Part shown: in pieces, positions 43,211-52,778 of the stretch
Layout of the letters: every line of letters begins with the position of its first letter
How positions within the stretch are numbered: the first letter of the stretch is position 1
Assembly: GCF_030814225.1 (NCBI RefSeq)
Contig: NZ_JAUSUR010000002.1
Coordinates: 372,001 to 436,000 of the forward strand
DNA: 64,000 nucleotides
Direction: 5' to 3'
Source: Breznakia pachnodae
Lineage (GTDB): Bacteria > Bacillota_I > Bacilli_A > Erysipelotrichales > Erysipelotrichaceae
Made by a program: the position numbers and the translations under genes
Notes under the pieces: model-generated
Told to the model about the DNA's origin: nothing
The model's input: the letters and a program-made list of their open reading frames with translations, nothing else
Databases searched by the model: none

Positions 43211-44950
43211 ATGGCAGTTATCGGAATAGATTTAGGGACAACAAATAGTCTTGTTGTAGCATATCGTGATGGAAAGGAAGTAATGATTCCTAATGCAATG
43301 AATGAATATTTAACACCGAGTGTTGTAAGCTTGGATGACAACGGTGATTTAATAGTAGGCAGAATGGCAAAGGAGCGTTTGATCACACATCCACATCACA
43401 CGGCAAGTTTATTTAAAAGAATGATGGGAACCAAAGCAAAAGTAAAACTAGGAAATAAACTGTTTTCACCAGAAGAATTATCTGCTATGGTTGTCAAACA
43501 ATTAGTTGCAGACGCTGAAGCGTATTTAAATGAAAAGGTAGAGGAAATTGTAATCAGTGTTCCTGCATACTTTAACTCAAAGGAGAGAAGTGCTACCAAA
43601 AAAGTAGGAGATTTGTTAGGGATAAAAGTAGAACGGTTAATTAATGAACCTTCTGCTGCATCTGTTGCCTGTCACAGTAGTGATGATTTCGAAACTTTCA
43701 TTGTATTTGACTTTGGTGGTGGAACATTAGATGTATCAGTAGTTGATTGTTTTGATAATGTAGTTGGTGTTTGTTCTATCGCTGGAGATAATCACTTAGG
43801 GGGAAGTGATTTTGATAAAGCGATTGCTTTAGATTTTTGTAAAGAACATGAAATTGATTTTAATAGCTTATCAATTTCAAAACAAGAAAGTATATTACGT
43901 TTAGCTGAAAAAACTAAAATAGAATTACAGGAACAATCAGAAGTTGAAATGACTGTAATAGTAAATGAACAGGAATATCGTTCTATTTATACAAATCAGC
44001 GTTTATTAGATAGTACAGAACCAATTTTTATTAAAATAAAAAAAATCATAGGAAAAGCAGTTCGTGAGAGTGGGTTCTCTGCAAGTGAATTAGATTCTCT
44101 TATCTTGGTAGGTGGATCAAGTTATATGCCAATAATTCAAAACTTTCTGAATGAGTTATTAAATGTTCCGGTTTCCTATACTGGAGAGGTGGATACATTG
44201 GTTGCAAGAGGATTAGGAAAGTATATTGGTATCAAGCAACGCGATGATAGTATAAAAGATTTGGTAGTTACTGATGTATGCCCATTTTCGTTATCGGTCA
44301 ATACAATAAATAAAGTAGATTTGGGAAATGATTATGCAAGTGTTATTATTCCTAAAAATACAACCTTACCATGCAGTGAACAACGACCATATATAGTAAC
44401 TAACTTGGGACAGGAAATAGTTAACATTGGTATTTATCAAGGTGAGTCAATTTACGCAAAAGAAAACATACTTCTTGGGAAAACAGAAATTATAATACCT
44501 AAAAACATGGAAGCACATGAAACGTTTAATATTACATTTTCTTACGATATTAATTCTATTTTGTTTGTAGAAGTACTGATTCATTCAAATTCACAGCAAC
44601 ATATTTTCAGTGTTGGCGATGGAGAGCACTTAGAATCTACAAGTGCCACTGAAACTTTGAAATCAATAAAAGAAATATCATTAAAAATTAATAAAGAACC
44701 AGAATGGGAATTATTACGCGAGCGAGTAAAAAGAATTGCAATTGAAATGGATGTTAATACGTCTGAAAGATTTAAAAGAGTCATTGAATCAATGGAAGAA
44801 GATATGAGAAGACATATAAACAGTATTCGAAAAAAAATAGAAACAATTCAAAAATACAATGATTTATTTGATCAATATGAAAAGGATATGGATATTGATA
44901 ATCTAGATATTTTCCAAAAGGATAATGATCAGGAAGGCTGGTTATCTTAA
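43211..44950 (+). CDS. Hsp70-family chaperone (DnaK/HscC-like)
   Basis: The 579-residue protein has a complete Hsp70 ATPase domain: VIGIDLGTTNSLVV (phosphate 1), EEIVISVPAYFNSKERSATKKVGDLLGIKVERLINEPSAA (connect 1), FIVFDFGGGTLDVSVVD (phosphate 2), LILVGGSSYMPIIQNFL (adenosine). A substrate-binding domain (about 365-500) and a short helical tail ending EGWLS follow. It lacks the EEVD-like or Gly-rich tail of housekeeping DnaK, and its size fits specialised HscC-type Hsp70s. The stop overlaps the next gene's ATG (TAATG), coupling it to a J-protein. No grpE is present locally. Confidence 0.93.
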   Translation: MAVIGIDLGTTNSLVVAYRDGKEVMIPNAMNEYLTPSVVSLDDNGDLIVGRMAKERLITHPHHTASLFKRMMGTKAKVKLGNKLFSPEELSAMVVKQLVADAEAYLNEKVEEIVISVPAYFNSKERSATKKVGDLLGIKVERLINEPSAASVACHSSDDFETFIVFDFGGGTLDVSVVDCFDNVVGVCSIAGDNHLGGSDFDKAIALDFCKEHEIDFNSLSISKQESILRLAEKTKIELQEQSEVEMTVIVNEQEYRSIYTNQRLLDSTEPIFIKIKKIIGKAVRESGFSASELDSLILVGGSSYMPIIQNFLNELLNVPVSYTGEVDTLVARGLGKYIGIKQRDDSIKDLVVTDVCPFSLSVNTINKVDLGNDYASVIIPKNTTLPCSEQRPYIVTNLGQEIVNIGIYQGESIYAKENILLGKTEIIIPKNMEAHETFNITFSYDINSILFVEVLIHSNSQQHIFSVGDGEHLESTSATETLKSIKEISLKINKEPEWELLRERVKRIAIEMDVNTSERFKRVIESMEEDMRRHINSIRKKIETIQKYNDLFDQYEKDMDIDNLDIFQKDNDQEGWLS

Positions 44951-46287
44951 TGGCTTATTTGAACTATTGGGAAGTACTTGGTCTTGAACCAACAACAGAT
45001 AAGGGAGAAATAAAGAAAGCATATGCAAAGCAAGCAAAAAAGTTTCACCCAGAAGATCATCCAGAACAGTTCAAGCAATTACAGGCAGCATATAAAAGTG
45101 CTTTGGCTTATGCGAAAAATCAACCTTCTTTAAATGCACAAAGACAGTTTCAAAAAGAATTAGATTCATTTCATCAAAATGAGCAAGTAGAGAGTAATAT
45201 TATTAAGCAGCCAACTCCAACAGCTGATTCAAATACTGAGCAAAAAGAAAAAACTGTAAAAAGCGGAATTGATAATGTATCTGTAAATGTGAGTTTTGGT
45301 AAAAATAAAAATAAAGTTATGTCTGGTTTAGGGGACACAGCAATTACTCAGGAAGAGAAGAAAAAGAAAATAGTTATTGAGTCAACGGATGTAAAAAACA
45401 AGACAAAAAAAGAAAATGAACAACAGTATTTACTGAATAAAATAGAAAAGATTTTGAGTTTAAATTGTGATTTATATACATTGGATACCTTTTTATCGAA
45501 TGAAAGAGTACTAACATTTCTTTCAGATTATCGTTTTAAGATAGAGGTTCAAAATCTAATAATCAAAAAAATAAATGATATGAAACCAAGTGCAATAAAT
45601 TATCTTGTAAATATAAGTGAATTTCTTGGGTTATCAATCGTAAAAGAAGTAATAGAAAAACACAAAAAGAAACAAAAAGTACGAATGTTTGGAAGTATAG
45701 CATTGTTTATTATAATCGTAATTGGAATATCAAGTATTGGAACAATCCATAACAAAGCTCAAAAACAGGCAGAAGAAGAAAAGCAACAAGAAATCAGAGA
45801 TGTGATAAATAAAGAATCACAAAAAAATACGCAAGAGAAAATAAGTAAGCAAAATCAAGAACAGGAAGATGAAGTAAGAGATACCATAAGAGAAATGTAC
45901 AAACAATATCTTCATGGTGTACAAATTGTTAAAGAAGGTGATGGATATCTTATCTATGATGAGCAACAGCAATTGATTTCTTCAACAACATATACTGGTA
46001 TTAACTATACAACATCAAGTTATTTAGTACTTATAGATAACGAAATGGTATATGTTTTAAATTGTGAAACAAAGACATTGTTGTCTGATGTATATAGAGC
46101 AAGCAATATTATTAAAGTGACAACGGAGACTGGCCCATATCAGTGTGCAGTTCTAACAACTCAAGATGGACGTTTTATTCTATTGGATCCAAGTGGAAAT
46201 CAAATAGAAATTGATGCTTCTTTTGGTTGTGATGATACTTCTGAATTAATTCACTTAGAAAATGGAGTAATTACAAGTATAGAGTAA
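44950..46287 (+). CDS. Membrane-anchored J-domain protein 1 (HPE instead of HPD)
   Basis: The 445-residue protein begins with a short J-domain (YWEVLGLEPTTDKGEIKKAYAKQAKKFHPEDHPEQFKQLQAAY, residues 6-48). The catalytic HPD reads HPE (33-35), a variant also found in the wider family of J-proteins with H/RPEDDP-type motifs. A charged linker leads to a single membrane segment (SIALFIIIVIGISSIGTI, about 240-258), a coiled coil rich in Gln/Glu, and a beta-rich domain that repeats ..YLIYDEQQQLISSTTYTG.. and ends HLENGVITSIE. The J-domain would face the cytosol and the beta domain outside. It presumably recruits the Hsp70 encoded immediately upstream to the membrane. Confidence 0.85.
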   Translation: MAYLNYWEVLGLEPTTDKGEIKKAYAKQAKKFHPEDHPEQFKQLQAAYKSALAYAKNQPSLNAQRQFQKELDSFHQNEQVESNIIKQPTPTADSNTEQKEKTVKSGIDNVSVNVSFGKNKNKVMSGLGDTAITQEEKKKKIVIESTDVKNKTKKENEQQYLLNKIEKILSLNCDLYTLDTFLSNERVLTFLSDYRFKIEVQNLIIKKINDMKPSAINYLVNISEFLGLSIVKEVIEKHKKKQKVRMFGSIALFIIIVIGISSIGTIHNKAQKQAEEEKQQEIRDVINKESQKNTQEKISKQNQEQEDEVRDTIREMYKQYLHGVQIVKEGDGYLIYDEQQQLISSTTYTGINYTTSSYLVLIDNEMVYVLNCETKTLLSDVYRASNIIKVTTETGPYQCAVLTTQDGRFILLDPSGNQIEIDASFGCDDTSELIHLENGVITSIE

Positions 46288-46305
46288 AGGATGGAGGTGT
46301 ATGAA

Positions 46306-47211
46306 ATGAAATTTGATCAACTTAATCAGAAATATTATGAAGATAATATTGAAGCTGAAAATAAGAAAATAAATGAAAGAAAGAGACGTTTTCTTATTAG
46401 CTTGATTGGGCCTGTGCTTATGTTTATTTCTTTAAATTTTTTAAAGGAAATAAAAGAGTTATCAATAACCTTATTTATAGGTGCCTTCATTTCATTGCTA
46501 TTTTTTATTTTTTCAGTTGAAATCATCTTTTACAAATTAAAGATAAATAGTATTAAAAATCTTTTAAAAGACCCACCATATGTTGAAGTATTTGAAGATG
46601 GAAAAATAGTAATAGGAAATCATAATGGAGGAGGAAGAAAAAGCCTGAATAAAATTACGGACTTTCATATAGATAATATTCATAAACGAATACAAGTAGT
46701 CGATGCTACAACAGACTTTCCAAAGTGGTTAGATATTGATTTTGAATTAGAGATGAAAGGAAAACTATTACTAATACTGCAAATGTTTGAGCAAATGGAA
46801 AATACAAGAAGACAGCATTATATTAATACGTTTAAGGAAACACTTAAAAAGTATCAGAATGATACAACAAGATTATTAGAAGAACTTGATACAATGGATT
46901 TTATACTTCCTGTACAATGTTGTTTTGAAACTTCCCCTCCTCTTTTCCATTATTTTGATTTATCAATTGATGTTAAACTGGGATTTGAGATTAGAGAATA
47001 TGATAATAAGAAATACATTGCGTTGTATTCTTCTTTAATGGAATTACCGCAAAACAGTGAGTTTCAAAAACAGTACCGGATGTCTTATTATGATATTTCT
47101 AAATGGATCAATAACCAAGAGTTATCATCCGGATTATTTAAAGAAGAAGATATCATTCAAGGTATCGTAATCAATCCTGATTATGAATGCGTAGTAATCA
47201 GTTTAAGATAG
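46306..47211 (+). CDS. Membrane-anchored SseB-like protein 2 of the Hsp70 operon
   Basis: GGAGGTG supports the ATG at 46306 rather than 46291 (301 aa). It is a paralogue of the 42257 protein with the same plan: MKFDQLNQKYYEDNIEAEN, two membrane segments (about 30-47 and 54-76), PPYVEVFEDGKIVIGN beta region, and an SseB-like C-terminus (LEELDTMDFILPVQCC ... NKKYIALYSSLMELP ... DIIQGIVINPDYECVVISLR) with the canonical GIVINP motif intact. It alternates with J-protein genes: SseB1-Hsp70-J1-SseB2-J2. The pairing SseB2-J2 looks like a partial duplication of the module without a second Hsp70. Confidence 0.72.
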   Translation: MKFDQLNQKYYEDNIEAENKKINERKRRFLISLIGPVLMFISLNFLKEIKELSITLFIGAFISLLFFIFSVEIIFYKLKINSIKNLLKDPPYVEVFEDGKIVIGNHNGGGRKSLNKITDFHIDNIHKRIQVVDATTDFPKWLDIDFELEMKGKLLLILQMFEQMENTRRQHYINTFKETLKKYQNDTTRLLEELDTMDFILPVQCCFETSPPLFHYFDLSIDVKLGFEIREYDNKKYIALYSSLMELPQNSEFQKQYRMSYYDISKWINNQELSSGLFKEEDIIQGIVINPDYECVVISLR

Positions 47212-47224
47212 AAAGGAGGGACAT

Positions 47225-48397
47225 ATGAAGCAGTGTTGGAAAGTGCTGGGAATAGAACCTACAAACAATACAAGAGAAATTAAGCAGGCATATGCTCAAC
47301 TTGTAAAACAGTATCATCCTGAAGATCAATCAGAAGCTTTTATCAAATTAAGTAATGCATATGAACAAGCGTTACTATATGCAAAAGGCCATCAAGCAAC
47401 TGTAAAAATATTAGGGACACAAGAAGAAAGACAATCATATAATGAAGAAGAGACTTCACTTCAGAGAAGAAAACCAGTTCAAATAACAATTGGAAATATT
47501 GATGCAGTAAATGAAAATGAAAATATTCCAGAAGATAAAATGCAGGAGTATCTGATTAAACGAGTAAAAAAGATTTTAAAGAGCAGTGTTTCAAAACAAA
47601 CTGTAAGTAATATCTTTTATGATAAAAAGATTCTTAGTTTATTCAATGATGAGGAGTTTAAAAGAAAAATAATAAAGACAGTAGTTTCCTACAGCAAGAA
47701 GATGGATAAACAGACATTACTGTTTTTAAAGAAAATGACTGAACTTCATGAATGTACAGAGTATGATAATCGAATTGATCGATACGTGGAGAAAAAGAAG
47801 TTTTATGAGGCACTTCCCGCGTTATTATGTCTAGGTGTTTTCTTACTATTTTTGCTTGTTTATCAAATAGCAAAAGAAGAGCCTACCCTATCACCTCAAC
47901 AAGAAAAAGCACAGCAAGTAGCTTATGAAGAACGAAGAAATGAATCGATGAGTATGTCACTTAATCTAGAATTAAGTGAATATCAATCATATTTAAATGG
48001 TGTTAGTGTTACCTATGATAATGGGTATCATGTTGTTGATGAAGAAGGTACATCATTATTATCAATTACAATTTCTAATGTTTCTTTCACAAAAAGTGGC
48101 TTGATTTTACTTCATTGTGGCAATGGTGACTATTATCTTTATGATACTTTAAATCGAAATTTAAATTCAGAAGCTTATGCAGTGGGTAAAACGGTTCTGG
48201 TTGAAGAAGATGGTGTTCTTCATGAATCAGAAAAAGTATTAATTAAGAATCGTAGTGAACAATGGTATCTTTTAGATGAAAGAGGAAATCTATGGATAAC
48301 TGCAGATACAGAGATAAGTAATGAATTATCTACTTGGGTTGAAAAAGTTATAATAAATGAAGGTAAAATTGTATCCATTGAAAAAGAATCAATTTAA
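47225..48397 (+). CDS. Membrane-anchored J-domain protein 2 (HPE instead of HPD)
   Basis: The 390-residue paralogue of J1 begins with CWKVLGIEPTNNTREIKQAYAQLVKQYHPEDQSEAFIKLSNAYEQALLYAKGH; the HPE is at residues 31-33. A membrane segment (ALPALLCLGVFLLFLLVYQIA, about 196-216) separates the cytosolic part from an extracellular beta-rich domain (YLNGVSVTYDNGYHVVDEEGTSLLSI ... ISNELSTWVEKVIINEGKIVSIEKE) that parallels the J1 C-terminus. It is the last gene of the operon, closed by a weak terminator. Function inferred: local recruitment of the upstream Hsp70 to an envelope process. Confidence 0.83.
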   Translation: MKQCWKVLGIEPTNNTREIKQAYAQLVKQYHPEDQSEAFIKLSNAYEQALLYAKGHQATVKILGTQEERQSYNEEETSLQRRKPVQITIGNIDAVNENENIPEDKMQEYLIKRVKKILKSSVSKQTVSNIFYDKKILSLFNDEEFKRKIIKTVVSYSKKMDKQTLLFLKKMTELHECTEYDNRIDRYVEKKKFYEALPALLCLGVFLLFLLVYQIAKEEPTLSPQQEKAQQVAYEERRNESMSMSLNLELSEYQSYLNGVSVTYDNGYHVVDEEGTSLLSITISNVSFTKSGLILLHCGNGDYYLYDTLNRNLNSEAYAVGKTVLVEEDGVLHESEKVLIKNRSEQWYLLDERGNLWITADTEISNELSTWVEKVIINEGKIVSIEKESI

Positions 48398-48403
48398 GAA
48401 ATG

Positions 48404-48433
48404 AACAGGATTAAAAAAATCTTGTTTATTTTC
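48404..48433 (+). terminator. Probable terminator of the Hsp70 operon
   Basis: AACAGGATT (48404-48412) pairs with AATCTTGTT (48418-48426), with one G-T step, followed by TATTTTC. The stem is weak, but the position is right. Confidence 0.55.
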
Positions 48434-48588
48434 TGTTTTACCACTTAACTTGTGATAGAATAGTAGTAGAGATTTATTATATAGGTGACATAAATGGGGG
48501 TATAATACATACAGCTATTTTTTTTATTGATTAATGTACAGAAATGGAAGTTTTTAGTGTAGAATTAGAGGTAGAAAGAAGGGTAGCA

Positions 48589-48843
48589 ATGGCAAGCAAA
48601 GAGAGAGTGGTCATTACTAGTAGATATACTGGTAAACCAGAGAAAGAAGAACTTATATATGAACTAATCCGTTCTATTCGTTTAAGCGAAGGGCAGATTT
48701 CAGTGATTGTTCAAAGTGACCTTTCTATTTCCATTGTTGCAAACAAGCATTTAAGCATTGAGGAAATCAATGAAATTATCTGTGTACAGTATCGACAGAT
48801 ACAAGAAGAAATAAGTAGAGTGCGTAAGAAGCATTTAAAATAG
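48589..48843 (+). CDS. Small hypothetical protein, 84 aa
   Basis: The open frame begins at 48544, but AAGAAGGG (48576-48583) suggests the ATG at 48589 (MASKERVVITSRYTGKPEKEELIYELIRSIRL...). The protein is charged, has no membrane segment, and ends in a helix RQIQEEISRVRKKHLK. I do not recognise it. It lies 10 nt upstream of pth and is probably co-transcribed with pth-mfd. A possible extended -10 (TGATAGAAT at about 48454-48462) lies upstream. Confidence 0.55.
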   Translation: MASKERVVITSRYTGKPEKEELIYELIRSIRLSEGQISVIVQSDLSISIVANKHLSIEEINEIICVQYRQIQEEISRVRKKHLK

Positions 48844-48853
48844 TGAGGTATAT

Positions 48854-49414
48854 ATGAAGTTAATTGTAGGACTGGGGAATCCTGGAAAACATTATGAAAA
48901 GACAAGACATAATGCAGGGTTTATGGTTATGGATAAGATTGCCAATAAACTTGGTGTAAGTATTGATCAGAATAAATTTAAAGGATTGTATACACAAACC
49001 TTTATCAAAGGTACAAAGACATTGTTATTGAAACCACAGACCTTTATGAATAATTCAGGAGAAAGTGTTCAGGCAATTGTTGATTATTTTGATATCGATA
49101 TAGAAGATATATTAATTATTTATGATGACTTGGATCTTCCGGTTGGAAAACTGCGCTTGCGTGAAAAAGGAAGTGCTGGTGGACAAAATGGGGTGAAGAG
49201 TATTATTCGCTATATTGGAACTCAGGAGTTACGTCGAATCCGTGTAGGGATTGGCAAAGACCCACGTATTCCAACTGTGGATTATGTACTTGGAAAAGTA
49301 ATTAAAGAAGATTTAGCCTCATTTGAGGAAGCAATTGATACTGCAGCTGATGCAGCAATTGAAAGCGTAAATACAGAATTTGATTTGGTGATGGCTAAGT
49401 TCAATAAAAAGTAG
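48854..49414 (+). CDS. pth: Peptidyl-tRNA hydrolase
   Basis: The 186-residue enzyme matches Pth throughout: KLIVGLGNPGKHYEKTRHNAGFMVMDKIA (catalytic His in TRHNAGF), LLKPQTFMNNSGESVQ, IIYDDLDLPVGKLRLREKGSAGGQNGVKSII and LRRIRVGIGKDP. It releases peptides from peptidyl-tRNA after drop-off. The order pth-mfd-rqcP-divIC follows the standard Firmicutes arrangement near the origin. Confidence 0.97.
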   Translation: MKLIVGLGNPGKHYEKTRHNAGFMVMDKIANKLGVSIDQNKFKGLYTQTFIKGTKTLLLKPQTFMNNSGESVQAIVDYFDIDIEDILIIYDDLDLPVGKLRLREKGSAGGQNGVKSIIRYIGTQELRRIRVGIGKDPRIPTVDYVLGKVIKEDLASFEEAIDTAADAAIESVNTEFDLVMAKFNKK

Positions 49415-49422
49415 AGGTGTAT

Positions 49423-52400
49423 ATGGAACAACTTTTTAAGACATTAGCACACAATCCTGCATTTCAGGCATTTGATAAAAAGAGTAATGATTTAGGTAAT
49501 GTCAGTCTGATTGAAGAGACATTGATGATTGCTGCTGCTTACTTTAAGAAGCCAAAATCAATGTTGATTGTGAAACATAATTTATATACAGCACAGAAAC
49601 TTTATGAAGGGCTATCCCCCCTTATGAAGGACAAAGTGCTGCTTTTTAGCGTTGAAGAGAGCATGCGAATAGAAGCACTTACTGCTTCTAATGAAGTAGT
49701 TGCAAATAAAGTGGAGACGTTACATCGATTACTTCATGAAGAACATCTGATTGTGATTACTCATGTGAGTGCATACACTAGTTTTCTTCCTAATCCAGAA
49801 GTGTTTAGAGAACATTCAATCGATTTGCATGTAGATAAAGAAATTGGATTTGATGATGTAAAACAGTTATTGTTTGAGAGTGGATATGAGCGAGTTACTT
49901 ATGTGGATCAACCATTGACCTTTGCCAGCCGTGGAGGGATTATTGATGTATTCTCGATGAACTATGACTTGCCAATTCGAATTGAATTCTTTGACAATAT
50001 TGTGGAGAGCATTCGTTTCTTTGATATTGCCACCAAGAAGACTGTAAAAACAGTTGAGGAAATTACTCTGATTTGTGCGAGTGATATTCTATTTTCTAAA
50101 GATGAGTTAGATACCCTTGAAAAAGGTCTGCGTTCTCGATTTATTGGGAATGATGTTTTAGAAGAAGAGTTGGATCGACTATATGATCATCAAAAGTTAT
50201 CGCACTTTAAAACATATTATAGTTTATTAGACCATACATATAGTATTAAGGATTATATGCGCTTTGATACAATTGCATTAAGCAGTTATGAAGAATGTCA
50301 GGAGTATCATAAAAAAGTAGTAACTGAAAATATTACATATATTCAGGAAATGTCAGCAGTCAACGAACTGTTACCAGTGTATACAGTTGCTTTTGAGTTT
50401 TATGCATATACGAAGGAAGATATGAAGATTCATACCTTTGTAAGTATGCGCAAACCAATTGTTTCAGGAATTGTAGAGTTACAGCCATTAGATATTCCTC
50501 TGGTTCGTAAACTTGAAAACATGCAGAAGATGACACAGGAGTATGAATTATATATTAGTGTCAGTGAACTGGAGAAAGAATTAATCAGAGATGTTGGCGA
50601 AGAGTTTACCAAGTACTTTAAAGACTTGCCACTGGCAGAAGGATTTATTGCGAATCAGGAAAAGATTGCTGTCTATACAAGTAAGGAACTGTTTGATACC
50701 GTTCACTACAAAGCGAAGTATCATAATAAATTTAAAGATGCTGAAGTACTGAATCATTATCAGGACTTAGAAAAAGGAGATTATATTGTTCATAAACTAT
50801 ATGGGGTTGGACAATATCTGGGAATCATTACCAGAGAAAAAGATGGAATTCATAAAGATTACTTGAAAGTAGTCTATAAAGGAAATGATGTTTTATTTGT
50901 TCCTTTGGAGCAGTTTCGATTGGTACGTAAGTTTGTATCCAAAGAAGGTGCAAGTCCAAAACTAAATAAATTAGGTACAAAGGATTGGGAGAAGACAAAA
51001 GCAAAAGTAACTGCAAATATAAAAGAACTTGCAGATCGATTAGTGAAGTTATATTCTTTGCGCGAAAAGAAAATAGGATTTGCATTTAAAAAAGATGACG
51101 ATATGCAGAAAGCATTTGAAGAAGACTTTGATTATGAACTAACCAAAGACCAGGCAACTGCAATTGCGGAAATTAAGAAAGATATGGAAGAAGATGTTCC
51201 AATGGATCGTCTTTTATGTGGAGATGTTGGGTTTGGGAAAACCGAGGTTGCATTACGTGCTGCATTTAAAGCAGTTATGGATAACAAGCAGGTAGCATTC
51301 CTATGCCCTACGACAATTCTTAGTCTGCAGCATTTGAATACAGCAGTAAAACGATTTCGAAATTTTGCCGTGAATATTAAAGTGGTCAATCGCTTTGTAT
51401 CACAAAAAGAAACAACTCAAATAAAGAAGGATTTAAAAGATGGAAAGATTGATATACTAATTGGTACCCATCGTCTTCTATCAAAAGATATTGTATTCAA
51501 AGATTTGGGATTGTTAGTGATTGATGAGGAACAGCGCTTTGGAGTTGAACATAAAGAAAAGATAAAAGAATTGAAGAACTCAATTGATGTATTATCACTA
51601 AGTGCTACACCAATTCCAAGAACACTACAGATGTCACTTGTTGGTATTCGAGCGCTTTCACAACTAACTACCCCACCCGTTAATCGAGTGAGTGTACAGA
51701 CATATGTGGTGGAAAAGGATTTTCAATTAGTTAAAGAAATTATTCAAAGAGAATTATCACGTCATGGACAGGTATTCTACCTATATAATAAAGTAAAGAA
51801 TATTTATGGAGTAGCGAACAAGTTATCCAAAGAACTAAAAGGGATTAACGTTGGTGTTGCTCATGGTCAGATGAGTAAAGAAGACTTAGAAGATGTAATG
51901 TTTAAGTTTACCAGCAAGGAATATGATGTTTTAGTATGTACAACGATTATTGAAACCGGAATTGATATACCAAATGCCAATACAATACTAGTAGAAGATG
52001 CCGATCGTTTTGGATTGAGTCAGCTTTACCAGATCAAAGGACGGGTTGGTAGAAGTGATCGACTTGCTTATGCATATCTGATGTATGCACCAAATAAACA
52101 GTTAAGTGAAATTGCAACCAAACGTTTAAAGTCAATGAAAGAGTTTGCTAAACTTGGGTCTGGTTATCAGATTGCACTACGTGACTTAACCATTCGTGGT
52201 GCTGGTGAAATGTTAGGTCCAAGGCAGGCTGGGTTTATTGATACTGTTGGTATTGATATGTATCTGGAAATGTTGAATGAAGCAATTATGGAAAGCAAAG
52301 GAATTGAAGTTCCTAAAGACGATGAAGAAATTGTACGTGCAAATGTGAAAGTAGATGCTTATATTCCCCGTCAATTTGAAGAAGAGGATTATGAAAAAAT

Positions 52401-52770
52401 TACTTTGTACCAGCAGATTGATGAAGTTAAAACGAATAAACAACTACAGAAACTGTGGAAAGAAACCGAAGATTTATATGGAAGACTTCCAAAATCGGTC
52501 TTTATGTTATTTGAAAAGAAACGTTTAGATCTGTTAGTAAATGAACCGCATGTAGATAGTTTTAGAGAAACGGATAAGGATGTAAGAGTTGAATTCACTA
52601 AACAGTGGAGTGATTCGATTGATGGAGTGAAACTATTTGAAATGGCAACTACCATTTCAAAGGATATTAAGATAAAATATACAAATCAGAAGATTTCAGT
52701 TAGTTTAAGAAAAGTGAAAAACTATTTAGAAATAATTATTGAGTTTATTGCTCGAAGTCAGTCACTTTAG
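49423..52770 (+). CDS. mfd: Transcription-repair coupling factor Mfd
   Basis: GAGG overlapping the pth stop selects the ATG at 49423 (1,115 aa, slightly shorter than the usual 1,150-1,180). Domains in order: UvrB-homology region (about 1-330; ASRGGIIDVFSMNYDLPIRIEFFDN), CarD-like RNA polymerase-interacting domain (about 455-520; EKGDYIVHKLYGVGQYLGI), superfamily 2 helicase core with Walker A GDVGFGKTEVALRAAFKAV, Walker B VIDEEQRFGVEHKEK, SATPIPRTLQMSL, and QIKGRVGRSDR, then the C-terminal TRCF domain. It removes stalled RNA polymerase and recruits UvrA. Confidence 0.97.
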   Translation: MEQLFKTLAHNPAFQAFDKKSNDLGNVSLIEETLMIAAAYFKKPKSMLIVKHNLYTAQKLYEGLSPLMKDKVLLFSVEESMRIEALTASNEVVANKVETLHRLLHEEHLIVITHVSAYTSFLPNPEVFREHSIDLHVDKEIGFDDVKQLLFESGYERVTYVDQPLTFASRGGIIDVFSMNYDLPIRIEFFDNIVESIRFFDIATKKTVKTVEEITLICASDILFSKDELDTLEKGLRSRFIGNDVLEEELDRLYDHQKLSHFKTYYSLLDHTYSIKDYMRFDTIALSSYEECQEYHKKVVTENITYIQEMSAVNELLPVYTVAFEFYAYTKEDMKIHTFVSMRKPIVSGIVELQPLDIPLVRKLENMQKMTQEYELYISVSELEKELIRDVGEEFTKYFKDLPLAEGFIANQEKIAVYTSKELFDTVHYKAKYHNKFKDAEVLNHYQDLEKGDYIVHKLYGVGQYLGIITREKDGIHKDYLKVVYKGNDVLFVPLEQFRLVRKFVSKEGASPKLNKLGTKDWEKTKAKVTANIKELADRLVKLYSLREKKIGFAFKKDDDMQKAFEEDFDYELTKDQATAIAEIKKDMEEDVPMDRLLCGDVGFGKTEVALRAAFKAVMDNKQVAFLCPTTILSLQHLNTAVKRFRNFAVNIKVVNRFVSQKETTQIKKDLKDGKIDILIGTHRLLSKDIVFKDLGLLVIDEEQRFGVEHKEKIKELKNSIDVLSLSATPIPRTLQMSLVGIRALSQLTTPPVNRVSVQTYVVEKDFQLVKEIIQRELSRHGQVFYLYNKVKNIYGVANKLSKELKGINVGVAHGQMSKEDLEDVMFKFTSKEYDVLVCTTIIETGIDIPNANTILVEDADRFGLSQLYQIKGRVGRSDRLAYAYLMYAPNKQLSEIATKRLKSMKEFAKLGSGYQIALRDLTIRGAGEMLGPRQAGFIDTVGIDMYLEMLNEAIMESKGIEVPKDDEEIVRANVKVDAYIPRQFEEEDYEKITLYQQIDEVKTNKQLQKLWKETEDLYGRLPKSVFMLFEKKRLDLLVNEPHVDSFRETDKDVRVEFTKQWSDSIDGVKLFEMATTISKDIKIKYTNQKISVSLRKVKNYLEIIIEFIARSQSL

Positions 52771-52778
52771 GAGGATAT

